From Collinsella vaginalis (GTDB lineage: Bacteria; Actinomycetota; Coriobacteriia; Coriobacteriales; Coriobacteriaceae), in the NCBI RefSeq assembly GCF_900176655.1, contig NZ_LT838842.1:1-52727 (forward strand): a DNA stretch of 52,727 bases, in the 5' to 3' direction. The notes beneath the pieces are model-generated. The model saw only the letters and a list, made by a program, of their open reading frames with translations. It was not told the DNA's origin and ran no database searches. Of the stretch, positions 1-6,827 are shown one piece after another (positions within the stretch are counted from its first letter, which is position 1; each line of letters starts with the position of its first letter). The position numbers were made by a program, and so were the translations under genes.

Positions 1-105
1 GCGCTCGGCTTGGTTGCGGCGGGCCTTGGAACTCGCGGACACAACGCGCACAGAGCTCGCAGCGGCGCGCGCGGGCTTGGCGGACGCGGCCGACTTCCGC
101 GCCAT
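1..105 (-). CDS. N-terminal fragment of an unidentified basic protein
   Basis: Only the first 35 codons are inside the window. The reading frame is open to the edge and starts MARKSAASAKPARAAASSVR, a basic Ala/Ser/Lys/Arg-rich leader with no recognisable domain. I chose the ATG at 105 because GGGGAGGAG lies five bases upstream; an in-frame ATG at 150 has no such site. It follows purC by 63 bp on the same strand, so it may be co-transcribed. Such tails occur at the N-terminus of several actinobacterial proteins (for example FtsK-type translocases), but nothing here allows a choice. Confidence 0.45.
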   Translation of the reverse strand, partial: MARKSAASAKPARAAASSVRVVSASSKARRNQAER

Positions 106-168
106 GCCGCTCCTCCCCTCGCGAAGCTGCTCCTGGGTACGCTTGTTCATGGGGCTGCGGGTGCTCAC

Positions 169-1056
169 TTACTCGTGCTCCTTCATGGATTCAAAATCGG
201 AACCGGTGATGATCGAGAATGCCTCGCGATAGCGCTCGGACGTTCCCTCAACGACCTCGGCGGGCAGCTTCGGCGCCTTGCCCTCGAAATCCCAGTTGGC
301 CTTCAGCCAGTCGCGCACGTACTGCTTGTCATAGCTCGGCTGAACCTTGCCCTCCTCATAGGAGTCGGCCGGCCAGAAGCGGCTGGAATCGGGGGTCAGG
401 CACTCGTCGATGAGCGTGACCTTGCCGTCGATGATGCCAAACTCGAACTTGGTGTCGGCGATGATGATCCCGCGCGTGGCCGCGTACTCGGCGGCGGCGG
501 TGTAGATCTTGAGGGAGAGGTCGCGGATCTGGGTGGCGATATCCTCGCCCACGATCTCGACGGTGCGCTCATAGGAGATGTTCTCGTCGTGCTCGCCAAG
601 CGCCGCCTTCGTGGACGGGGTGAAGAGCGGCTCGGGGAGCTTCGAGGCCTCCGTCAGACCCTCGGGCAGGCGGATGCCGCAGACGGTGCCGTCCTGGTCG
701 TAGGTCTTCTTGCCGGAGCCGGTGAGGTAGCCGCGGACGATGCACTCGATGGGAATCGTCTGCGCCTTCTTGACCAGCATGGAACGACCGGCCAGGTAGG
801 AGCGGTACTCCTGGAACTCAGCCGGGAAATCGGCCGGATCGATCGAGATCAGATGATTGGGAACGAGATCGGAGAACTTCTTGAACCAGAACTCGGAGAT
901 GCGGTTCAGCACCTCGCCCTTGAAGGGGATCTCGTCGGGAAGGATGAAATCGAAGGCGGAGATGCGGTCCGTGGCGACCATCAGCAGGGAATCGCCCGTA
1001 TCGTAGATATCGCGAACCTTGCCGTGGGAATCGGGACGACGCTCCATCGATGTCAC
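169..1056 (-). CDS. purC: Phosphoribosylaminoimidazole-succinocarboxamide synthase (SAICAR synthetase)
   Basis: Joins aspartate to CAIR with ATP to give SAICAR in de novo purine synthesis; cytosolic. The protein reads as a full-length member of the longer (about 295-residue) PurC form: the start GKVRDIYD, then ATDRISAFDFILPDEIPFKG, then IECIVRGYLTGSG, TKFEFGIIDG and LIDECLTPDSSRFWP are all family-typical nucleotide and substrate-binding segments. The open frame extends further upstream, but homology begins near MERRPDSHG. I chose the GTG at 1056 (MTSMERR) because AAAGGAG lies about ten bases upstream of it, whereas the ATG at 1047 is too far from that site. purB, the next-but-one enzyme of the pathway, is also in this window but 15 kb away. 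Confidence 0.95.
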   Translation of the reverse strand: MTSMERRPDSHGKVRDIYDTGDSLLMVATDRISAFDFILPDEIPFKGEVLNRISEFWFKKFSDLVPNHLISIDPADFPAEFQEYRSYLAGRSMLVKKAQTIPIECIVRGYLTGSGKKTYDQDGTVCGIRLPEGLTEASKLPEPLFTPSTKAALGEHDENISYERTVEIVGEDIATQIRDLSLKIYTAAAEYAATRGIIIADTKFEFGIIDGKVTLIDECLTPDSSRFWPADSYEEGKVQPSYDKQYVRDWLKANWDFEGKAPKLPAEVVEGTSERYREAFSIITGSDFESMKEHE

Positions 1057-1441
1057 TTGTGACCAGCTCCTTTGTGCTCGTGTCTGCCGTGGTCGCCGCG
1101 GCATCAGGCATATGCGCCGATCCTTCGCGACCCGAAGTCCCATTGTAGTGTATGGCCCCTGCCCCCACCGGCACTTTTCGGTCAGTCCGCTGGCCGGACA
1201 GAGGGCGCACACAGTGCGGGGGCGCCTCCTCCCGTGGCGCAGCGCCGGATACGGACCCCCTTGAGCGCATGGCGTGTCGCAAAGCAAGGGTCTCACGGGC
1301 GATGGGCCCCGGGCGCGCGGCGCGGGGTGAGGGCGCCACTCGCGACAGAACCTGGACAAAGAGCGCTGGGCTTCGCGGCCTCAAGGCATCCTGTTCACAG
1401 GTTGCGCGACACGAGGCCTCTCTCGCGGCCGGACGCGGGGC
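1057..1441. other. Intergenic stretch, no gene seen
   Basis: This 385-bp GC-rich gap separates the purC start from the end of the sensor kinase, both on the minus strand. It should hold the purC promoter and the end of the two-component transcript. I see no clear -10/-35 pair and no strong terminator; only short GC-rich self-complementary stretches near 1300-1345 and 1410-1430. Confidence 0.5.
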
Positions 1442-3022
1442 CTAGCGTTCCGTCGTCTGCTCCGGCGCCTGCTCACGGGGCAGGTTGATCGTGAAGGTGG
1501 TGCCACGATCGAGCTCGGAGTCAACCGAGATGAAGCCGTGGTGGCGCTCGATGATCTGCTTCGTCACCGCAAGCCCCACGCCCAGACCCCCGGCAACGCG
1601 GGCGCGGCTCGAATCGGCGCGCCAGAACCGACCGAAGATACGCGAGAGGTCCTCCTTCGCGATGCCCATGCCGGTGTCGGAGACGGAGATCATCACGTTG
1701 CGCCTGTCGCCGGCCACGGTGACGATCACCCAACCGTCTTCAGGCGTGTACCGCATCGCATTGCTCATGATGTTGATCACCGCCTGGGTGATCATGTCGG
1801 GATCCGCCTCGATGACGGTGCTGCGTCCCTGGGTCTCATCGTTGAAGCGCAGGTTGAGATCGCGCTGAAGGAAGAGCTGCTCCTGACTGCTCACAATCGA
1901 GCGGACGAGCCCGCAGATATCCACGCTCTTGAGATTCAGCGGTGCGGTCTGGGACTCCATGCGCGAGAGGTCGAGCATCTGCTGCACAAGACGGGCGAGG
2001 CGGCGGGTCTCCGACGCCACGGTCTCCAGGTGCTCGGCGTCGGTCGGGTAGACGCCATCCTGCATCGCCTCGACGGTGGCGAGCATGGCCATGAGCGGAG
2101 TGCGCAGCTCGTGGGCAACGTCGGACGTCAGGCGCCGTTCGTGCTTGAGGTCCTTCTCAAGCGACAGGGCCATCTCGTCGAAGGTCTCGCCCAGACGATC
2201 GATCTCGTCGTCACCGCGCATGCCGGTGCGGGCCGTAAGATCGCCGTCGCGGATCTGCTTGGCCGTGCCGGTGATGCGGCGGATGGGGTTGGTGAGCATG
2301 CGGGACACGAGCAGGCCGATGAACACCGAGATGATGACCGCCACCAGGGCCGCGAGACCCATGGCGTTGAAGGTCCGCTCGCGGAAGGCGGCGTCGGCCT
2401 TGGTGAGCAGGGCGTCGCTGCCGAGGACCCACATGCGCAGGGTGCCCACCACGCGGCCGTCGCTCGTGACGATCTCCTGCGAAACAGCGCCTTCTTGATC
2501 GGAGGGGGCCTGCGAGACGGGGCTGTGGCTCGAAGCATCGGTGTCCCGTGAGGCTGAACCGGCGGATGTCGATGAAGAGGCCGTCCCCTCCTCGCGCTGG
2601 ATCGCCGCAGCCACAGCCGCCGCAGGCCAGGTGTCGTCATAGAGGACCGTGCCGTCGGTGTCGACCACCTGCATGCCGATGTCTTCTGAGATCACACCCG
2701 ATTTCGCCATGTCATCGAGGAGTTTTGTGGTCCAACGCCCCTCGGCCGTGTAGCTGTCCGCCAGCTTGATCGAGGTCAGGCGCGCGATCTCCTCGACGTT
2801 GGCGCGCGTGTACTCGGAGAACGCGCCGCCCCACACCACGGTGACCACGAGGGCCATGATCAGCACCGTCATGAACGAGGTGAGGGCAAACGACGACGCC
2901 ATGCGCGTGCCGTAGCTCACACCCGACCGAGAATCGGGATGAGGCGTGTTCCACCGGGCACGGGAACTCGCCTCATCGTCCTTCTTATGCTTTTGACCGA
3001 TGGTGAACCGGGCGGACGGCAT
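1442..3022 (-). CDS. Membrane sensor histidine kinase
   Basis: Sensor of a two-component system: senses a signal outside the membrane and phosphorylates the adjacent response regulator. Order in the 526-residue protein: cytosolic leader, membrane segment about 45-66, extracytoplasmic domain about 67-217 with a Ser/Thr-rich stretch (148-170), second membrane segment about 221-241, HAMP 242-295, HisKA with the phospho-acceptor His304 in DVAHELRTP, and HATPase with N-box NIMSNAMRYTPE, G1 DTGMGI (449-454) and G2 GGLGVGLAV (478-486). Its ATG shares a base with the regulator stop codon (TAATG), so translation is coupled. The architecture resembles BaeS/MprB-like kinases of envelope stress; the signal cannot be read from sequence. 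Confidence 0.93.
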   Translation of the reverse strand: MPSARFTIGQKHKKDDEASSRARWNTPHPDSRSGVSYGTRMASSFALTSFMTVLIMALVVTVVWGGAFSEYTRANVEEIARLTSIKLADSYTAEGRWTTKLLDDMAKSGVISEDIGMQVVDTDGTVLYDDTWPAAAVAAAIQREEGTASSSTSAGSASRDTDASSHSPVSQAPSDQEGAVSQEIVTSDGRVVGTLRMWVLGSDALLTKADAAFRERTFNAMGLAALVAVIISVFIGLLVSRMLTNPIRRITGTAKQIRDGDLTARTGMRGDDEIDRLGETFDEMALSLEKDLKHERRLTSDVAHELRTPLMAMLATVEAMQDGVYPTDAEHLETVASETRRLARLVQQMLDLSRMESQTAPLNLKSVDICGLVRSIVSSQEQLFLQRDLNLRFNDETQGRSTVIEADPDMITQAVINIMSNAMRYTPEDGWVIVTVAGDRRNVMISVSDTGMGIAKEDLSRIFGRFWRADSSRARVAGGLGVGLAVTKQIIERHHGFISVDSELDRGTTFTINLPREQAPEQTTER

Positions 3023-3753
3023 TACTTCGCGCTGCCGTCGGCGTCCTCAGCCGGCTTGGCGGGCGCTTCGAACCGATAGCCCACGCCGTGCACGGTGTAG
3101 AGCCACTTGGGATGTTTCGGATCATCGCCGAGCTTCGCACGGAGGTTCTTCACGTGGCTGTCGATGGTGCGCTCGTAGCCCTCGAAGTCGTAGCCGAGGA
3201 CCTTCTCGACGAGCTCCATGCGGTTGTACACGCGACCGGGGTGACGGGCCAGGGTGGTGAGCAGCTTGAACTCGGATGCCGTGAGGTCGACCTCCTTGCC
3301 GTCCACGAGGATCTTGTGACCGGAGATGTCGATCACCAGGTCGCCGAAGTCGAGCACCTCGATCTGAGGCTCGTCGGCCACATGGGTGCGACGGAAGAGG
3401 GCGCGGACGCGGGCGACGAGCTCGCGCGGGGAGAAGGGCTTGATGAGGTAGTCATCGGCGCCCAGCTCGAGGCCGATGATACGGTCTTCGACCTCGCCCT
3501 TGGCAGTGAGCATGATGATGGGGACATCCGAGGTGTCACGGATGGCGCGGGTCACGCGCTCACCCGAGAGCTTGGGCAGCATGAGGTCGAGCACGATGAG
3601 GTCGAACTGGTGCTTCTCGAACTCCTCGACGGCGGACTGCCCGTCGCCGACGCCCACAACCCAGTACCCCTCGCGCTCGAGGTAGGCGGCAACCGCATCG
3701 CGAATGGCCTTCTCGTCTTCAACGAGCAAAATCTTACGTGCGTCCGAAGCCAT
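3022..3753 (-). CDS. OmpR/PhoB-family response regulator
   Basis: DNA-binding partner of the downstream kinase. The receiver domain (about 1-120) carries the acidic pocket VEDE near residue 11, the phosphorylated Asp56 in LDLMLP, Thr83 in MLTAKG and Lys105 in LIKPFSP. The C-terminal winged helix (about 140-230) ends in the typical RTIDSHVKNLRAKLGDD and YTVHGVGYRF motifs. It starts at the ATG at 3753, with AAGGAGG eight bases upstream, and is the first gene of the pair. All catalytic residues are present, so it should be active. The target genes are unknown; autoregulation is usual for such pairs. Confidence 0.95.
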   Translation of the reverse strand: MASDARKILLVEDEKAIRDAVAAYLEREGYWVVGVGDGQSAVEEFEKHQFDLIVLDLMLPKLSGERVTRAIRDTSDVPIIMLTAKGEVEDRIIGLELGADDYLIKPFSPRELVARVRALFRRTHVADEPQIEVLDFGDLVIDISGHKILVDGKEVDLTASEFKLLTTLARHPGRVYNRMELVEKVLGYDFEGYERTIDSHVKNLRAKLGDDPKHPKWLYTVHGVGYRFEAPAKPAEDADGSAK

Positions 3754-4286
3754 GGCTCGGCCTCCTTACCTGATCTGTCCATAGGCGCTTTCCATATTAG
3801 CGCAGGACGGTTTCACCTTTCTACCCCCAGGCGTATGCGGGCAAACCGCGCGGGGATCAATCGCAAGAATTTGTTAATGAATGGACAGAATATCGAGGTG
3901 AGCGGTGACTGAGGGACAATTTTTCGCGGCGCGTTGGATTTATAGCCCTGGAAACTCTCGCTCGCTCGTGTTTGAGGTGCCCGCACGCTGTCACCATGGG
4001 GCCTTTAGGAGTCTGTACCCCTTGACGAGGAGTTTCATCACACGATGGTGATGCAGCTGATGGCGTCTGGCTAACTGTCCAGAATGGGAGCAAAACGTCA
4101 TCTCAGGGCTGTCCCGAGGGCAATCTACATGAGGGCGCGGTCGAAAGTGGGTTTTACACCGCATTTCGCACCGCATCGTGCGGCTCAGGCACGTACTCAC
4201 GCCGCCCGCGTACACCGTGCAAACCAAGCGCACGCTCACGCCGGCCGCGTATACCGCGCCCGCAGCGGGGCGTCTCCGCAGCTACC
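3754..4286. other. Gene-free stretch upstream of the response regulator
   Basis: 533 bp without a credible gene. It should contain the minus-strand promoter of the two-component operon and the end of the Tat lipoprotein transcript. It also holds copy A of a 65-nt dispersed repeat (4091-4155). Short open frames here have atypical composition and no ribosome binding sites, so I do not call them. Confidence 0.55.
4091..4155 (+). repeat. 65-nt dispersed non-coding repeat, copy A
   Basis: Aligns without gaps to 17772-17836: 47 of 65 positions are identical by my own hand count. Both copies contain AAAACGTCATCT near the start, ATCTRCATGARGG in the middle and end in GTTTT. The copies lie in unrelated intergenic regions 13.7 kb apart, which speaks for a mobile or regulatory element family rather than gene duplication. 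No open frame is conserved between them. Confidence 0.6.
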
Positions 4287-5516
4287 TTATGCGATCTGGA
4301 TCACCCGTGCGGTCACACTCGCCGGCAGGCCTTTTGCGTCGCGCACGGTGGCGAAGACCAGCGGCGTCGATCCCTCGCCCTCGCTCGCCGGGAAGTCCCC
4401 GAGCCCGATCGAGCGATCGGCCGACGAGACCCCCTGATACTGCTCGGCATCCGTATCCAGCAGGTAGTGGGCGGACTGCGTCTTGATGAGAACGCGCGAT
4501 CCGGAGAACATGATCTGCGCGGCAGGCTCACGGTTGAAGTACACGTAGGGTCCGCCCTCACGCCCGATGAACGTTCCCATCTGGCCCAAGCTCCCCCGCG
4601 AATCGTAGCTCGCCTCAATGGAGAACGCGAAGGCCGATCCGGTGTACACCGCTTCGAAGGGCCGAACGGACTCGGGCAGCACGAGCTGATCAACCTGCTT
4701 TGGCTCGGCATCCGCAAGGTCTAGCGCTGTCATGCCGTAGTAGGTCCCCTCGCTGCCGCGCACGCGAGGCGCTATGGTGAGGATGCCCGCCGCAACACGG
4801 GGATGCGTGGCGAAGCGCCCCGTCGACTCCCAGATGCCCGACCCTTGGGTGTCGCCTAGGTTCCATCGATAGGCGACTGACGTCTCCGAGCTCTTGCTTC
4901 CGGACGCGAGCGGCATCTTCTGCCAGATGACCGAGGTACCGGTGCAGGTGAAGGGCGACGGCTCCCAATCGGCATCGCCGGAATCGAGCTGCGCGGCCTG
5001 GCCACTGAGGGCCCCGTTCTTGAACCCCTGGCCGAGCAGCACCCAGGCTCCGGTCGCGTAATCGATCTCGATCCACGCATACACACCCGAGGAGCACCGG
5101 ACGTCGTAGAACGAGTACCCGCGCCCCTGGGTCGCGTCCTCGATCAGCGTGGTGATCGCGCCGCTCGAAAGCGAGAGGACGCCCAGGGTGTTGGGATGCG
5201 TGGCGGATTCTGGCGCGAGCATGACAGCCGCCCAGGTTCCCTCGGAATGGAAGGGAACCGTTCCCAAGGGAAGCGACCAGGTCTGTGTTGCGTTGACGCC
5301 GAGATCGGCCTCAGCGTACTCCGACAGCGCATCGACGATCTTGGACGAATCGGTCACCACCTGGGGCGCTCCCGATGTGGACTGCTGATCGCTCTGGCCC
5401 GAGGAGCAGCCGACGAGCGTGATGGCCGCAAGGGCGGCGCCCGTGGCGATGGTTCCCGCGGCAAAGCTGCGGCGCGAGATGCCCCCCGCGCTATCGAAGA
5501 GATCCCGGATGCTCAT
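4287..5516 (-). CDS. Tat-exported lipoprotein, probable beta-propeller-like
   Basis: 409-residue protein of unknown function. The N-terminus has a twin-arginine motif (SRRSFAAG) and hydrophobic core ending in a lipobox (LVGC, Cys near 37), so it should be folded in the cytosol, exported by Tat and lipid-anchored outside. The mature part has repeating blocks with W/Y-rich strands (WAAVML, YAWIEI, VIWQKM, YRWNLG, FAFSIE), which suggests a beta-propeller, but I cannot name a family. Its ATG overlaps the TGA of the TSCPD gene upstream by four bases (ATGA), so the two are translated together. Confidence 0.8.
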   Translation of the reverse strand: MSIRDLFDSAGGISRRSFAAGTIATGAALAAITLVGCSSGQSDQQSTSGAPQVVTDSSKIVDALSEYAEADLGVNATQTWSLPLGTVPFHSEGTWAAVMLAPESATHPNTLGVLSLSSGAITTLIEDATQGRGYSFYDVRCSSGVYAWIEIDYATGAWVLLGQGFKNGALSGQAAQLDSGDADWEPSPFTCTGTSVIWQKMPLASGSKSSETSVAYRWNLGDTQGSGIWESTGRFATHPRVAAGILTIAPRVRGSEGTYYGMTALDLADAEPKQVDQLVLPESVRPFEAVYTGSAFAFSIEASYDSRGSLGQMGTFIGREGGPYVYFNREPAAQIMFSGSRVLIKTQSAHYLLDTDAEQYQGVSSADRSIGLGDFPASEGEGSTPLVFATVRDAKGLPASVTARVIQIA

Positions 5517-5782
5517 GCGTGCCTCCCGGTCTCGACCGCTGCGGCGAGCGCGCAGGAGAGCTGGTCCGCGCAGGAGGTCGACCGTTTGCCGCAGGTATTG
5601 CCCGCGAGCAGATCACGCACGCGCGACACCTCCTGGCCGCGCACCAAGGTGGCGATCGCCTTGAGGTTGCCCTCGCACCCGCCTTCGAAGGAGACGCCTT
5701 CAATGGTCGTCGCGGTGTCGTCCAACGCGATGTGAATGACGCGGGAGCAGACCCCATGCGTGGTGTAGTCGTACTTGATCAT
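5513..5782 (-). CDS. TSCPD domain protein
   Basis: 89-residue protein resembling the free-standing TSCPD domain (TIGR03905-like), which is also found at the C-terminus of B12-dependent ribonucleotide reductases. Seen: conserved Cys near 12 (THGVCSR), CEGNLKAI around residue 37, and a C-terminal TSCADQLSCAL motif; these cysteines may bind a metal. It starts at an ATG with GAGGAGG upstream and is the first gene of a two-gene operon with the Tat lipoprotein. No role is established for the stand-alone form; its coupling to an exported lipoprotein is unexplained. Confidence 0.8.
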   Translation of the reverse strand: MIKYDYTTHGVCSRVIHIALDDTATTIEGVSFEGGCEGNLKAIATLVRGQEVSRVRDLLAGNTCGKRSTSCADQLSCALAAAVETGRHA

Positions 5783-5808
5783 GATCCTCCTCGCTCGTAT
5801 GCCCCGCT

Positions 5809-5814
5809 ATTATA
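5809..5814 (-). promoter_or_regulatory. Probable -10 (TATAAT) of the TSCPD operon
   Basis: On the minus strand the sequence reads ACCTATAATAG, a perfect -10 hexamer 27 bases before the TSCPD ATG. No convincing -35 is visible at 16-18 bp. The same 11-mer occurs at the palindrome upstream of the oxidoreductase operon (9981-9999), which may be chance or a shared control element. Confidence 0.5.
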
Positions 5815-6037
5815 GGTAAGGACCGGGCCACGGCGCGTACGCCCCATGTGATGCCTACATACGGCGCCGCATGCTTGCCGCCACTCCACCATGAGGCAGT
5901 GAACTTTGACAAGACGGAGATGGCCTTGCGCGGGCGAACGCGGCGCGCATGCGAACGAACGAGACCAGCTGCGAACCCCCAGCCTCCCACCCAGGTCATT
6001 GCCGCTCACCGGCGAGACGAACGCCCGGCATACCAAA

Positions 6038-6070
6038 CGACCCGCCGGCGGGAATCCCACCGACGGGTCG
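6038..6070 (-). terminator. Hairpin after the cytochrome operon
   Basis: Read on the minus strand, CGACCCGTCGGTGG pairs with CCGCCGGCGGGTCG (two G-U pairs) around a short loop and is followed by only three T. It lies 45 bp past the cytochrome stop codon. The stem is strong and the T-run weak, so it may be a poor intrinsic terminator or an RNA-protecting hairpin. Confidence 0.5.
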
Positions 6071-6115
6071 CATGCGCGTTGTCTCAGACGACCGCGGGTC
6101 GCCGGCTACCGGTCA

Positions 6116-6808
6116 CTACGACGTGGCCTCCGTGCCCTTGGTCAGACTCGCCTGGAAGTTCTGGGGGATGGTCCAGCCCTTGGGCGCCGCGGTGACGGTG
6201 CCGTCATCAAGCGGGAACTCCGTCCAGCCGTCGGGCACCGGCGTGTACACGCCGAAGGTATGGCAGCCCGCGCACGTGAACACGCTCTGATCGTGCATCA
6301 GATGGCAGCTGTTGCACTGCTGTACGCCGTGTTGCGTGCTGTGCGGGTCGAACGTCCAGTCAGCCGTGGAGGACTCCGTGGCGCCAGGCATCACCCCCGC
6401 CGCCAGATGGCATCCGCTCTGCAGGCAGAAGTCATTCGTGAACTCGACCTTCTTGAACGGGAGCTCATAGGTGCCCGTGACGGTCATCTGAATCTCATGC
6501 AGCATCTGCGGCAGCGTCGCCTCGTGGCAGCTCAGGCACTGGTTGTTCGCCACACCGCGATGCTTGGACACCAGCGTGGTGGTGTCGTTCACCAGGGTGT
6601 CGTAGTACTTGCCCATGGTGGTGTGGCAGATCACGTCGCAGCACTCAGGCGTGGCGTGCCATGCCCAACCGGCGACGCCGATGGCGGTGACGACCAGCAC
6701 GATGGCGGCGATGATCGGCAGCCGGCGACGCTTCCAATCGATCTTCTTCTTTTGAGGCGCCTGCTCGGAGCTCTCCTCCGTGGCGGCGTCTTTGACCTCG
6801 TCAGCCAT
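6116..6808 (-). CDS. Membrane-anchored pentaheme c-type cytochrome
   Basis: Probable electron carrier between the membrane pool or periplasmic partner and the neighbouring oxidoreductase. The 230-residue protein has a charged cytosolic leader, one membrane anchor (about 31-50) and an extracytoplasmic domain with five heme-attachment sites: C57-x3-C61-H62 (or C56-x4-C61), C91-x2-C94-H95, C128-x4-C133-H134, C165-x2-C168-H169 and C179-x2-C182-H183. Two of the five sites have non-canonical spacing. Layout resembles NapC/NrfH or cytochrome c3-type electron-transfer proteins. It is the last gene of a three-gene operon, 19 bp after the AOR-family gene. Heme attachment needs a cytochrome c maturation system, which is not in this window. 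Confidence 0.85.
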   Translation of the reverse strand: MADEVKDAATEESSEQAPQKKKIDWKRRRLPIIAAIVLVVTAIGVAGWAWHATPECCDVICHTTMGKYYDTLVNDTTTLVSKHRGVANNQCLSCHEATLPQMLHEIQMTVTGTYELPFKKVEFTNDFCLQSGCHLAAGVMPGATESSTADWTFDPHSTQHGVQQCNSCHLMHDQSVFTCAGCHTFGVYTPVPDGWTEFPLDDGTVTAAPKGWTIPQNFQASLTKGTEATS

Positions 6809-6827
6809 GCTCTCTTCCCTCCCTTGG

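Larger units (their letters stand above)
5783..6115. other. Intergenic stretch between cytochrome and TSCPD genes
   Basis: 333 bp between the end of the cytochrome operon and the start of the TSCPD operon, both on the minus strand. It holds the hairpin at 6038-6070 and the -10 at 5809-5814. No credible gene. Confidence 0.55.

Noticed and set aside
10-1062. 350-codon open frame on the plus strand across purC
   Set aside because: It is antisense to the clear purC gene, has no family motif and an Arg/Leu/Gly-rich composition typical of shadow frames in GC-rich DNA.
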